Below, one piece after another: positions 42,158-50,746 of a DNA stretch of 50,746 nt. The position numbers and the translations under genes were made by a program. The notes beneath the pieces were generated by a model, which made no database searches, had not been told where the DNA came from, and saw only the letters and a program-made list of their open reading frames with translations. Positions within the stretch are counted from its first letter, which is position 1. Every line of letters starts with the position of its first letter. Where the stretch lies: the NCBI GenBank assembly GCA_017554445.1, contig JAFZIJ010000208.1, forward strand, positions 1-50,746. The letters run 5' to 3'. This DNA comes from Victivallales bacterium (GTDB lineage Bacteria > Verrucomicrobiota > Lentisphaeria > Oligosphaerales > Oligosphaeraceae).

Positions 42158-44635
42158 GAAGCCTGCTTTTTTTACAGCTTCTACCAAGTTTTCCCGCAGC
42201 ACGGGCCGCGAAAGCTTCACGACGGCGCTTTTGCCTTCCAGCGAGACGGATACGTCCGCCACGCCGTCCACGCCGCGCAAGGCATCCGTCACATAGCGAA
42301 CGCAATGTTCGCAATGCATGCCGCGCACTTTCAGCATAACCGTGTTTGGATCATCTATTGCCGTATTCTTTCCACGACGGAAAAATCTCAGCCGCAACGC
42401 ATTCGTCACAACGAACACGGAACTGCAGCTCATCGCCGCGGCTCCGAGCATCGGCGTCAGACGAATGCCGCACAGCTTGACCAACGCTCCCGCCGCGATG
42501 GGAATGCCGAGCAAATTGTAGAAAAACGCCCAGAAAAGATTCATCTTGATATTCCGCATGACGGCCTGGCTCAATGCCAACGCCGTCTCCAGCGTATTCA
42601 AGTCACTGCTGCTCAAGACGATATCCGCTGATTCGATGGCGATGTCCGTTCCCGCGCCAATGGCCACGCCGACATCCGCCCGCGTCAACGCGGGTGCGTC
42701 GTTGATGCCGTCACCCACCATAGCCACGCGATGGCCTTCCGCCTGCATTTCGCGCACAATCCGTTCTTTGTCATTGGGATATAGTTCCGCATAGACTTTT
42801 GTGAAGCCAAGCGACTTGCCGATGGCTTCCGCTGTCCGCTTGTTGTCGCCTGTCAGCATAACCAAATCGATATTGTGGCTACGCAGGGCGTTCAATGCCG
42901 CGACGGCATTTGCACGCGGCTTGTCCGCAACGGTCAAAAAGCCTAAAAGTTGCTTATCATCAGCCAGATACAACGGCGTTTCACCAGCCTCCGCCCGCGC
43001 TTCGGCTTGTGCAACCAACGGTGAATCATCGCCTAAGCTTTCAACAATGCGTCGGTTGCCGATAGTCAACCGACGGCCTTTCACCAACGCCGTCACACCA
43101 ATGCCGGGCTTGGTTTCAAATTCCTCCGCCTGAAGTTCTTCTGTATTCAATTCTATTGCATGGGAAAGAATCGCCTGGGCCAGTGGATGTTCGGAAGAAT
43201 GCTCCAACGCCGCCGCCAACGACCAGAATTCTGATTCACTGACGCCATCCGCCAATACACAATCGACAACGGCGGGGCGGCCTTCCGTCACGGTTCCCGT
43301 CTTGTCCAAAACAATCGTATCCACATGGTGGAAGTTCTCCAACGCCTCCGCATTTTTGAACAGGATGCCCAATTCCGCGCCGCGCCCTGTTCCGACCATG
43401 ATCGCGACAGGCGTCGCCAAGCCCAATGCACATGGGCAACTGATGACTAAAACGGCGATGCCAAACGTCAACGCGACGCCGAACGCCGCACCCACCAACA
43501 GCCAGCAGACTGTCGCTAACAGCGCTAATCCCAACACGATAGGCACGAACACGCCACATACACGATCCGCGATTTTCGCGATGGGTGCTTTTGAAGCAGA
43601 GGCGTCTTCCACCATGCGCACAATCTGCGCCAACGTCGTGTCTTCGCCGACGGCATCCGCGCGAATTTGCAGATAGCCCCCGCCGTTGACTGTCGCTCCT
43701 GTTACCGTATCACCGACGGTTTTCTCCACGGGAATGCTCTCGCCTGTGATGGCGGATTGATCGACGGCGGACCGACCTTCCAACACCGTGCCATCGACGG
43801 GGATACGACTCCCAGGCCGCACGATGACTGTGTCGCCTTTCACGACTTGTTCCAACGGAATTTCCGATTCGACGCCGTCGCGCAGCACGACGGCCGTTGC
43901 GGGAGCCAATTCCATCAATTTGGAAATCGCTTCGCCCGTACGTCCTTTCGCACGTGTTTCCAACATCTTGCCGAATGTAATCAACACAAGGATCATGCCG
44001 GCGGATTCGAAATGCACATCCATCCGCAACATGCCGACGGCCTCCCAATTTCCCGCCGCCATCAGCGGGCCAAGCTTGAAGATACCCGCTATACTATAGA
44101 TAAGAGCCGCTCCCGAGCCAAGCGCGATGAGCGTGTCCATGTTTGGCGAACGTAACATCAAATGACGCAGACCATTACTGAAGAATTTTCGATTCAAGAA
44201 CAAAATCGGCAACAATAGTAAAAACTGCAAGAATAAGAACGGCAACGTATTCTGTGCGCCATGCAGGCATTTTGGCAACGGCCAATGCGCCATTCCCTGC
44301 ATGGATAGATACATCAACGGAATTAGAAACGCCAACGAACGGAAAAAGCGCTGTTTCATCACATCATATTCCGATGGACCATCCGCCGTCTTTTTCACGC
44401 CTTTCGCTGTTTCACCGCCACCATTGGACACGACGGCTTCATATCCAGCCGCCGCAACTGCCTGGCAGACAGTGTTTTCTGATGTCGTTGCCTCGTCCAA
44501 TTCCAGATCCATGCAGTTTTTCAGCAGATTGACGTTTACGCGCGACACGCCCGCAACACCCTCCGCCGCCTTCTGCACATGCGCCTGGCAGGACGAACAT
44601 GACATTCCTTTTATGTCAAAATGAACTTTCTTCAT
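42146..44635 (-). CDS. copA: copper-exporting P1B-type ATPase
   Basis: 829 aa. An N-terminal heavy-metal domain has GMSCSSC (10-16). Then come the membrane domain with [10 protein letters not shown] (about 400), phosphorylation site DKTGTVTEG (about 442), the SEHPL motif of P1B ATPases and the hinge [10 protein letters not shown] (about 645). A second heavy-metal domain with GMHCEHC lies at the extreme C-terminus (765-829). Cu(I) export across the inner membrane is the expected role. A C-terminal metal-binding domain in addition to the N-terminal one is uncommon. No copper chaperone, CsoR or CueR gene is adjacent. The ribosome-binding site is poor, and repeats occupy the promoter region. Confidence 0.93.
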   Translation of the reverse strand: MKKVHFDIKGMSCSSCQAHVQKAAEGVAGVSRVNVNLLKNCMDLELDEATTSENTVCQAVAAAGYEAVVSNGGGETAKGVKKTADGPSEYDVMKQRFFRSLAFLIPLMYLSMQGMAHWPLPKCLHGAQNTLPFLFLQFLLLLPILFLNRKFFSNGLRHLMLRSPNMDTLIALGSGAALIYSIAGIFKLGPLMAAGNWEAVGMLRMDVHFESAGMILVLITFGKMLETRAKGRTGEAISKLMELAPATAVVLRDGVESEIPLEQVVKGDTVIVRPGSRIPVDGTVLEGRSAVDQSAITGESIPVEKTVGDTVTGATVNGGGYLQIRADAVGEDTTLAQIVRMVEDASASKAPIAKIADRVCGVFVPIVLGLALLATVCWLLVGAAFGVALTFGIAVLVISCPCALGLATPVAIMVGTGRGAELGILFKNAEALENFHHVDTIVLDKTGTVTEGRPAVVDCVLADGVSESEFWSLAAALEHSSEHPLAQAILSHAIELNTEELQAEEFETKPGIGVTALVKGRRLTIGNRRIVESLGDDSPLVAQAEARAEAGETPLYLADDKQLLGFLTVADKPRANAVAALNALRSHNIDLVMLTGDNKRTAEAIGKSLGFTKVYAELYPNDKERIVREMQAEGHRVAMVGDGINDAPALTRADVGVAIGAGTDIAIESADIVLSSSDLNTLETALALSQAVMRNIKMNLFWAFFYNLLGIPIAAGALVKLCGIRLTPMLGAAAMSCSSVFVVTNALRLRFFRRGKNTAIDDPNTVMLKVRGMHCEHCVRYVTDALRGVDGVADVSVSLEGKSAVVKLSRPVLRENLVEAVKKAGFKAS

Positions 44636-44651
44636 AATTTTACTAGATTAA

Positions 44652-44700
44652 CTGGATGTTCTGGATATTCTGGATATTCTGGATATTCTGGATATTCTGG
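44652..44700. repeat. 9-bp tandem repeat CTGGATATT
   Basis: Five adjacent copies (first one CTGGATGTT) plus a partial sixth, 17 bases upstream of copA. Same unit as at 42000-42044. Confidence 0.92.
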
Positions 44701-44722
44701 TTTTACTATTTCTGCATCATTT

Positions 44723-44758
44723 CCAGAACCTCCAGAACCTCCAGAACCTCCAGAATCC
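44723..44758. repeat. 9-bp tandem repeat CCAGAACCT
   Basis: Four copies (last CCAGAATCC) just after the stop of the dehydrogenase gene. CCAGAA is the reverse complement of TTCTGG in the array at 44652-44700, so the two arrays are inverted and could pair across a 22-base loop. Confidence 0.9.
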
Positions 44759-44765
44759 CAAGCCC

Positions 44766-45770
44766 TTAATATTTCCTCCAGTCGAAAACAAAGCCAAGAT
44801 GATTGAAATCACGGGCAAAAATGCTGTCGTAGATGCCTGGAGCTTCCGACGGATCGGCAATGCGGGAAAGCAACGGCTTCGCCTGCAGACGGCCCGCCGA
44901 CAAGAAACGCAACAACAACGCCATATCCTCCTTCATCGTCCAGACGCCTGGACGACGTTCAACCAATGGCCGTGCCATGTTATGAGCACCAATCACCGTG
45001 ATACCTTTTCGATGCACAAGATTATAAAAATCAACATGTTCTGTCGGCGTCCGATTACAGCCCGTCAACGAAATCCGTCCAAACGGCGCCGTCAATTCCA
45101 AGCCTTGCACGACGGCTTGCGGATTGCCCGTCACTTCAACGACGGAATCACAGCCACGCCCTTCTGTCAATTTTTGGATATTTGCTTTCAGATTGGGATC
45201 GTCAGGCGAGAAGACGGCATCCGCGCCAAGATCCTTTGCGATACTCCGTCGGTTTTCATTGAAATCCAAACCGATCACAGGAAAACATCCGGACAGATGA
45301 GCGGTCTGCACGGCGAACTGCCCCAAAAGTCCTAACCCCATGACCATCAACGACTCACCGAACTCGGGGCGGCACCGCCGCACCCCTTGGAAGCCCATGC
45401 AGCCGATGACGCAAAAGACCGCCTCTTCGGCAGGAAGATTATCATCAACAATTTTCACAAGATTCTGTTGCGGCATGTTCTGGTAGTTGCGATGGCAACT
45501 GTGATAGCAAAGGCAACGATCGCCTTCATGCAGGTCAGTCACGGCGGAACCAGTCTTCAACACATGGGCGACTGCACTGTATCCCAACGTTTTGGGAAAT
45601 TTCATCCCGCCAAGATCCGTTCCATTGAGACAGGCGAATTCCGTTCCAGGCGAAACCAATGTGCAGACTGTCTTCAACAACACGTGGTCTGGTGCGAGCG
45701 TTTCGTTCATGTCGATTTCACGAAATTCCGCCTTGCCACGCGCAACAAAATCTATTGATTTGACTTGCAT
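44766..45770 (-). CDS. medium-chain dehydrogenase/reductase (alcohol dehydrogenase-like)
   Basis: 334 aa. N-terminal GroES-like domain with VSPGTEFACLNG and GYSAVAHV; NAD-binding GLGLLGQFAVQ at 145-155; ADAVFSP and the substrate-domain GRISLTGCNRTP. The catalytic-zinc Cys/His/Glu set of classic ADHs is not evident (SPGTE replaces the usual CxxD/GHE pattern), as in the BchC-like and threonine-dehydrogenase-like subgroup. It is encoded 62 bases after the Gfo/Idh oxidoreductase, and such pairs often act on the same sugar or inositol derivative. Substrate unknown. Confidence 0.88.
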   Translation of the reverse strand: MQVKSIDFVARGKAEFREIDMNETLAPDHVLLKTVCTLVSPGTEFACLNGTDLGGMKFPKTLGYSAVAHVLKTGSAVTDLHEGDRCLCYHSCHRNYQNMPQQNLVKIVDDNLPAEEAVFCVIGCMGFQGVRRCRPEFGESLMVMGLGLLGQFAVQTAHLSGCFPVIGLDFNENRRSIAKDLGADAVFSPDDPNLKANIQKLTEGRGCDSVVEVTGNPQAVVQGLELTAPFGRISLTGCNRTPTEHVDFYNLVHRKGITVIGAHNMARPLVERRPGVWTMKEDMALLLRFLSAGRLQAKPLLSRIADPSEAPGIYDSIFARDFNHLGFVFDWRKY

Positions 45771-45808
45771 ATTTTTTTATGAACGATGATATTGTTAATT
45801 TTGCATTT

Positions 45809-45840
45809 GCTTTAAGCTTTCGGCTTTAAGCTTTAAGCTC
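45809..45840. repeat. 7-bp GCTTTAA repeat
   Basis: About four copies of GCTTTAA/GCTTTCG between the dehydrogenase start and the Gfo/Idh stop. Confidence 0.75.
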
Positions 45841-46969
45841 CGCAAAGCGGATGTCGGCGATCCTTTAATGGAAATTCAACCACAGAACGTTGCAATGCAG
45901 ATTGATACGCCCCCGTGATCATTTCCAAAGCACCGACGGCGGAGTCGATTCCCGCGACAAGCGGCTCCCTCCCTCTGATCGCTTGTATCAGATTCCATGC
46001 CGCACGGCGGTTGTTATCGACAAAATAGTGGTGGTAAAATGGCTTCGGATCTATCCGCCAGCCGTTAAAATCAATCGGTTCCGCATCAGGAATCGGTGTT
46101 TCTTCCTGAATTGGAACGATTTGGAAATCAGCATGATCCTCCTCTGGAACAGGAAAATCACGGCATATCCGCAATTCGCGGTTGCCCGTATAGCGAATGG
46201 CCAGGATGCCTTTCGTCCCGCACACCGTCAATCCAAGACGGACATCGCCTGAATCGACGACATGACGGCTTTCGAAAATGCCGTTCACACCGTTTTTGAA
46301 ACGGTAGATCGAATAGATTTCGTCGCCACCGCAAGGGCCTAATGGCTCGGTAGTTGCGATGACATCAGCAGCCGTCAGATGTTTTCCTTTGTAACGGATA
46401 TCGGAGAAGACCTGTTCAGGTTGTCCAAACATCCAATAGGCGGCATCCATGACATGCGTGCCCAGCACGATCATGTCTTCGCCGCCGCCGCGCGTATCTT
46501 CCTTGCCGCGCATATGGCAGGTCAGAATATTGCCGATTTCACCCGCCTCAATCATGCGCTTCATTTTATGGAATGTCGGTGCAAAACGCGCTAAATGAGC
46601 CATTTGGACAAGATAGCCTGTCCGTTTGGACAGTTCGACAAGTTCGTCCGCTTGAATAAGCGTCTCCGCAAACGGCTTCTCGCAAAGCACATGGCAACGA
46701 TGGTTCAACGCATAGCGGATCTGTTCGACATGTTCGCCTGGAAGACGTGAACACAACACCACGACGTCAGGCTTCTCCGTCTCCATCATCGTTTCAAAAG
46801 ACGTGTAGAGACGCTTCGCACCCGTCAAACAGAACGTCTTTTCCGCCGCAGGATTGGAATCCGCCAACGCGGCGATTTCCACGCCGGGCAGCCCTGTAAA
46901 GGAAAAATGCGTAAAATGACCACCGCGCCTGCCGCCGCCTGTTTCGTAATTGATACATATCTTTAACAT
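45833..46969 (-). CDS. Gfo/Idh/MocA-family oxidoreductase
   Basis: 378 aa. The N-terminal NAD(P)-binding domain is followed by the family signature EKPFAE (97-102), with EKP supplying the catalytic Lys, and GTHVMDAAYWMFG in the C-terminal domain (the His is usually substrate-binding). The first Gly-rich loop is unusual (GGGRRGGHF). These enzymes oxidise, reduce or epimerise sugars and inositols. AAGGA lies 7 bases upstream of the ATG. It stands between the secreted 757-aa protein and the dehydrogenase, suggesting a small catabolic unit for a sugar that the secreted protein releases. Confidence 0.9.
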   Translation of the reverse strand: MLKICINYETGGGRRGGHFTHFSFTGLPGVEIAALADSNPAAEKTFCLTGAKRLYTSFETMMETEKPDVVVLCSRLPGEHVEQIRYALNHRCHVLCEKPFAETLIQADELVELSKRTGYLVQMAHLARFAPTFHKMKRMIEAGEIGNILTCHMRGKEDTRGGGEDMIVLGTHVMDAAYWMFGQPEQVFSDIRYKGKHLTAADVIATTEPLGPCGGDEIYSIYRFKNGVNGIFESRHVVDSGDVRLGLTVCGTKGILAIRYTGNRELRICRDFPVPEEDHADFQIVPIQEETPIPDAEPIDFNGWRIDPKPFYHHYFVDNNRRAAWNLIQAIRGREPLVAGIDSAVGALEMITGAYQSALQRSVVEFPLKDRRHPLCGA

Positions 46970-47026
46970 GGCTTGTTCCTTATATTACACGCGACATGAA
47001 GACCACACGGGCTCTGCCCCGTATGA

Positions 47027-49300
47027 TTATTCCAAGAAATTCCACGGTTTCTGAATTTCATCCATTTGTTTGATGCCAATGTATCCGAGAATCGCGAGAT
47101 TCAGCAACGCCGCATGGTTCGCACGACCGCAATCCCAGCCTGGAATCCGCTGGAAATCCTGCCATTTGCGATCTTCCGACCACCGTTTGTCCAACACCGT
47201 CAACCAGTCTTCAAAAGCCTCTTCACGACCGATCGCATCACGCCATTCGCGGAACAGCCAATAGACGTACGGTCCCACCCAGAATTCCAGCGGATATTGA
47301 TAGCGCCGTCCTTTGATATAGCAATCGTCCGTCACATAATGATAGGCCTTGAGCGCCGCCGCTTTCGCCGCATCGGCCTGAGCCTCACGCTTCGCCAGAC
47401 GGTCGGCCAGATAGACGCCGAACAGCCCTTCGCCCGCGTAAATATTGCCAAGGAAGGTGTGGCAGCCGCCTTCCACGATGTCTTCACACTGCCAATCGAA
47501 CCAGCCGTTTGGCTTCATCTTCTTGTCCATCCACGCCACTGTCGCGTCAAACATCGGCCACCAGTTGTTGGGAATTTCCAAACCAAAGCGTTGCAACGTA
47601 TAGGCCGTATAGCCAAGCCCCGCCAACGCGCGTGGCTGATAGACATCGCACTGACGGCCTTCCTGATGATAGACGGTGATCCGTTTCGCTTCTGGAACCA
47701 TCATATTGATGCCGACATGACGCAGTACGCCGTTGATTCCGTCGGATTCGCGCAGCGAATACTGGACGATGAAATCACCCGCCTTTCGGCAGACATCATT
47801 CAGATTCTTCACAAACTCTTTCTTTTCAAGAACTTCACGATAATACAGCGCCACATAATTAAGAGCGCGCATCCATTCGCCGATCTGATTGTTGTCGTAA
47901 GAACCGCGCGGATTGCCCATCGGGCCTTTGCCGATGCCGTCTTCCATGAGTTCGTTGGTCATCATGATGACGCCGCCGCATTCGTCCTGCATCGTCAGCA
48001 TCTGTTTCACGGCGCTGTCGATTAGCCCTTCCGTGAACCGTTGCCGTTCTGTTTCGCCATTCCGTCGGAAAGCCTCCGCCGCCAACACGAGGCCGGGCAC
48101 ACCGGCCTCATAGCCTTCCGTATGCTTGAACGTGTTGTAAACAAATGCCTTAATGAATGTAGCATAATTTTCCTTCGATGCATCAAACGGATCGTAGCAG
48201 TGCGGTAGATAATTCATAGCGGAATGGAAGAATCCGTCATGAAGCAAGTCTTTCAGCCACAACGCCATGCCTGTCCGCAGCGACAACATCGCATGTGTCA
48301 TGGTTTCACCATCTTCCATCAGATAGAAATCATCGCTTCCTTTGCGCAATTCCAAAATCGACACTCCATCGTCCAGAATATCGCAAAGTACGTGGTAATA
48401 GCCACTTTTCAATTTTGAAATGTCTAACTGATACTGTCCACGGAAGCACAGTCCATTGCCGACGCTCTGTCCCAATTTCATGGATGTAAGCGTTTCTTCT
48501 CCATTGAAAACGTTACGTATGCGGAAGCGCAGTTCCAAACCCGCTTTGATGGTCTTTCCAAGGCAGTTTTCCAGCCGCAACGTGGCGGGCAACTGCTTCG
48601 TTCCCTTCGGCAGCATCACGATACGGCTGTTCGAATCGGCCCGTTCCCCGAGCCACAACGTCACGCCTGCTTTTCCAGCCGTCAACGGCAGGATTTTCTC
48701 CTCCTCTTCGCCCAATTCAAAATCCTTTATCTGGAAATCCAGCTCTTCGCCATGCTTGTACGCGTCTTCGCAAATAAAGAAATGGACAAATTTCACATCC
48801 TTGAACGCCGCGTCGTTGAGCCGCACACTCATCTGCTGCCATTTGCCGACGGTTATCGGCGGCAACGCCACGTTGATTGGATTACCATTCTCACGCCGCA
48901 AGATGAAACGGACAACTTGCGCATGACCGACATCCGTCATGGCGCGCATTTTGAAACGGATGACTTTCTTGCCGGAAAAATCAAGCCATGGCTCTGGCCG
49001 CGTCTCAAAGGAGGGCCATCCGATCGGATACTGCCCTTCGTTGAAGTGGTCGATCTTGATCTTCCAGTCGAGCATTTTCTCTCCTGTCGCCTCATCAGTC
49101 ACAACCGCCACATGACCTTCCGGCCCGCCGACATCGCTCCATTTCATGTCCATCAGCGAGTTCAACGACACCTGCGAATCCGCCTTCAGCACATACGTGA
49201 CTTCTCGCCATGGGTACAATTCCTTTTCGGAGGCACCCTCCGCCACATGCAATGCGCACAAGCCAAGCATCCCCATGCAAATCCATCTAACCGTTGACAT
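47027..49300 (-). CDS. secreted protein with beta-sandwich and (alpha/alpha)-barrel-like domains, function unknown
   Basis: 757 aa with a signal peptide (RWICMGMLGLCALHVAEG). Residues about 30-200 look like a galactose-binding/CBM beta-sandwich (LDFSGKKVIRFKMRAM, ITVGKWQQMSVRL). Residues 205-330 form a second beta domain. Residues 340-745 are helical with repeated aromatic-rich helix pairs (GYEAGVPGLVLAAEAFRRNGE, NNQIGEWMRALNYVALYYRE, PRALAGLGYTAYTLQRFG, ECGG and WDCGRANHAALLNLAILGY), suggesting an (alpha/alpha)6 barrel as in polysaccharide lyases, glucuronyl hydrolases or epimerases. I recognise no named family. AGGAG stands 8 bases before the ATG. It is followed by the Gfo/Idh and dehydrogenase genes. 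Confidence 0.75.
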   Translation of the reverse strand: MSTVRWICMGMLGLCALHVAEGASEKELYPWREVTYVLKADSQVSLNSLMDMKWSDVGGPEGHVAVVTDEATGEKMLDWKIKIDHFNEGQYPIGWPSFETRPEPWLDFSGKKVIRFKMRAMTDVGHAQVVRFILRRENGNPINVALPPITVGKWQQMSVRLNDAAFKDVKFVHFFICEDAYKHGEELDFQIKDFELGEEEEKILPLTAGKAGVTLWLGERADSNSRIVMLPKGTKQLPATLRLENCLGKTIKAGLELRFRIRNVFNGEETLTSMKLGQSVGNGLCFRGQYQLDISKLKSGYYHVLCDILDDGVSILELRKGSDDFYLMEDGETMTHAMLSLRTGMALWLKDLLHDGFFHSAMNYLPHCYDPFDASKENYATFIKAFVYNTFKHTEGYEAGVPGLVLAAEAFRRNGETERQRFTEGLIDSAVKQMLTMQDECGGVIMMTNELMEDGIGKGPMGNPRGSYDNNQIGEWMRALNYVALYYREVLEKKEFVKNLNDVCRKAGDFIVQYSLRESDGINGVLRHVGINMMVPEAKRITVYHQEGRQCDVYQPRALAGLGYTAYTLQRFGLEIPNNWWPMFDATVAWMDKKMKPNGWFDWQCEDIVEGGCHTFLGNIYAGEGLFGVYLADRLAKREAQADAAKAAALKAYHYVTDDCYIKGRRYQYPLEFWVGPYVYWLFREWRDAIGREEAFEDWLTVLDKRWSEDRKWQDFQRIPGWDCGRANHAALLNLAILGYIGIKQMDEIQKPWNFLE

Positions 49301-49418
49301 GATTCAAACTCCTATATTTTACAACATTGGTCATAAACTGAACATAATATCATGTCTCCAGACCGAGGTGCAACCCATCCACGAAAAAAGACATGTGCTG
49401 CACGCTGTTCAAAAGTTT

Positions 49419-49913
49419 TCACAACAGCCGCAAATGTTGGCCAGACAATCCATAGGCTTCGTTGACGTTGCCATCCAGCATCACGCGGATATGCTCCTCC
49501 ATGTTCGGCGCCATGCCGCCTGCACGCATTTCATCCAACGTCATCCATTCCACAGGACCTTCTTCAGACGAGTGGATTTCACCACTGTAACTCGTTGTCC
49601 TGAAAAGAAAAACGATATATTTCGAATCCGGCTTGCATTCCGCCGCAGAATCAGCTGGCGGCTCGCCTACAATCTCCCATTCCACGATTCCGCATAAATG
49701 TAAATTGGACACGACAAGCCCCGTCTCCTCCTTCACTTCACGTATGACGGACGCCATGATGGATTCACCATTCTCCACATGACCACCCGGAAAAGCCAAG
49801 CCATGCCATGAATTGCTCGCTTTCGGGCGGCGATGCTGCACAAGAACACGCCCGTGGCCATCTTCAATCATGCACATGTTGCAAAGAACCACTGGATAAA
49901 GTATTGCAGCCAT
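49419..49913 (-). CDS. NUDIX hydrolase
   Basis: 164 aa. The NUDIX box is complete: G44-x5-E50-x7-R58-E59-V-x-E62-E63-x-G65 within FPGGHVENGESIMASVIREV. The MutT-type N-terminus (VQHRRPKASNSWHGLAFPGG) suggests an 8-oxo-dGTP or other nucleoside-diphosphate-derivative pyrophosphohydrolase acting in the cytoplasm. It stands alone between the secreted protein gene (118-bp gap) and the terminator at 49965-50005. Confidence 0.92.
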   Translation of the reverse strand: MAAILYPVVLCNMCMIEDGHGRVLVQHRRPKASNSWHGLAFPGGHVENGESIMASVIREVKEETGLVVSNLHLCGIVEWEIVGEPPADSAAECKPDSKYIVFLFRTTSYSGEIHSSEEGPVEWMTLDEMRAGGMAPNMEEHIRVMLDGNVNEAYGLSGQHLRLL

Positions 49914-49964
49914 ACAACCTATCTTTCTGCTTTCGTCATGTTTCTTTCAAAATAATATCCTTAC

Positions 49965-50005
49965 ATGGAAAAACCGACGAACTTTGTATCCGTCGGTTTT
50001 TCCAT
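49965..50005 (-). terminator. intrinsic terminator after the small basic protein gene
   Basis: A 15-bp perfect stem, ATGGAAAAACCGACG (49965-49979) with 49991-50005, and an 11-base loop; A/T runs lie inside and outside both ends. It is 25 bases beyond the stop codon at 50030 and ahead of the NUDIX gene. Confidence 0.85.
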
Positions 50006-50029
50006 TTTTAAATTATTCGTTGAAAATCA

Positions 50030-50293
50030 TCACTTCAACGTCGCCAGATAGGCTTCCAATTCTTCTTTGCTGAATTTCTTCAATGAACGGAAGTCTTTCT
50101 TCTTTGCCTTCTTCAGTTCATCAAATGTGGCGATGATCTTTCCGATTTCATCCAGACCAGCCTGCAATTTGGCGGATTCAATCGCGCCATCATACTTCCG
50201 GCTAATCTTGTCCGTGATGATCTGGGCAAAGCCTCTTCTGACGCGTTTCGGGGCTTCTTCGCCTTCGGGTCTTTCTTTTTTCGGTCTTGGCAT
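50030..50293 (-). CDS. small basic protein of unknown function
   Basis: 87 aa. The N-terminus is rich in Pro, Lys, Arg and Glu (MPRPKKERPEGEEAPKRVRRG), reminiscent of an AT-hook-like disordered tail. The rest is predicted helical (FAQIITDKISRKYDGAIESAK, IIATFDELKKAKKKDF) and ends FSKEELEAYLATLK. DNA or RNA binding is possible, but no family is recognised. ATG 50293 is chosen because GGAG lies 9 bases upstream; an in-frame TTG at 50308 is less likely. It has its own terminator, so it is probably monocistronic. Confidence 0.75.
   Translation of the reverse strand: MPRPKKERPEGEEAPKRVRRGFAQIITDKISRKYDGAIESAKLQAGLDEIGKIIATFDELKKAKKKDFRSLKKFSKEELEAYLATLK

Positions 50294-50746
<453 letters not shown>

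Noticed and set aside
47066..48025. 319-aa plus-strand frame
   Set aside because: Antisense to the secreted 757-aa protein; no start signal and no recognisable domain.

Overview
The window reads as a chromosomal piece of a Gram-negative, probably host- or gut-associated bacterium. Shine-Dalgarno sites of the AAGGA/GGAG type precede many genes. The gene content fits the Verrucomicrobiota/Lentisphaerota/Kiritimatiellota group: a very large secreted double-FAD oxidoreductase plus the remnant of a second one, a LamG-sialidase, a formylglycine-enzyme-like protein, an RTX surface protein, and a Gfo/Idh-plus-dehydrogenase pair. This placement is an inference from gene content; there is no rRNA, tRNA or other phylogenetic marker here.

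Layout. 1-2647 (+): end of a secreted RTX/beta-helix surface protein and a small secreted partner. 2648-3228: AT-rich spacer that carries the relic 3' end of a FAD oxidoreductase gene. 3229-5127 (+): secreted Sel1-repeat protein. 5134-8463 (-): 1109-aa exported FAD oxidoreductase. 8566-12803 (-): a tight three-gene operon encoding a MoxR AAA+ ATPase, a HEXXH/von Willebrand A protein and a formylglycine-enzyme-like protein with an unrecognised N-terminal half, with a perfect 15-bp palindrome upstream. This operon is the best candidate for an undescribed system. 13026-14396 (-): MATE exporter. 14588-19102 (+): sugar ABC importer in which the second permease is fused to its own periplasmic binding protein, followed by a NIF3-family gene and a strong bidirectional terminator.

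20124-39740 (-) is a complete Wzx/Wzy-type surface polysaccharide cluster. It is read from a specialised NusG (UpxY/RfaH-like) gene with a hairpin-rich leader, through a phosphoglycosyl transferase that starts the repeat unit and a sugar epimerase/dehydratase, to eight glycosyltransferases (including a GT10 fucosyltransferase and a GT14 branching enzyme), a flippase, a polymerase, two hexapeptide acyltransferases, a pyruvyl transferase with its FrhB-like companion, and two unusual QueC-like PP-loop proteins flanking the flippase. Four-base ATGA/GTGA overlaps couple many of these genes. The middle of the cluster is visibly more AT-rich than its flanks and contains a decayed acetyltransferase gene, both signs of horizontal turnover.

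40257-50293 (-) is a metabolic and house-keeping stretch: sialidase, copper P-type ATPase with metal-binding domains at both ends, a medium-chain dehydrogenase, a Gfo/Idh/MocA oxidoreductase, a large secreted carbohydrate-active-like protein, a NUDIX hydrolase and a small basic protein. Its intergenic gaps are filled with short tandem repeats (7-, 9- and 55-bp units) that are absent from the first 40 kb. No CRISPR array, insertion sequence, tRNA, rRNA or prophage was seen.
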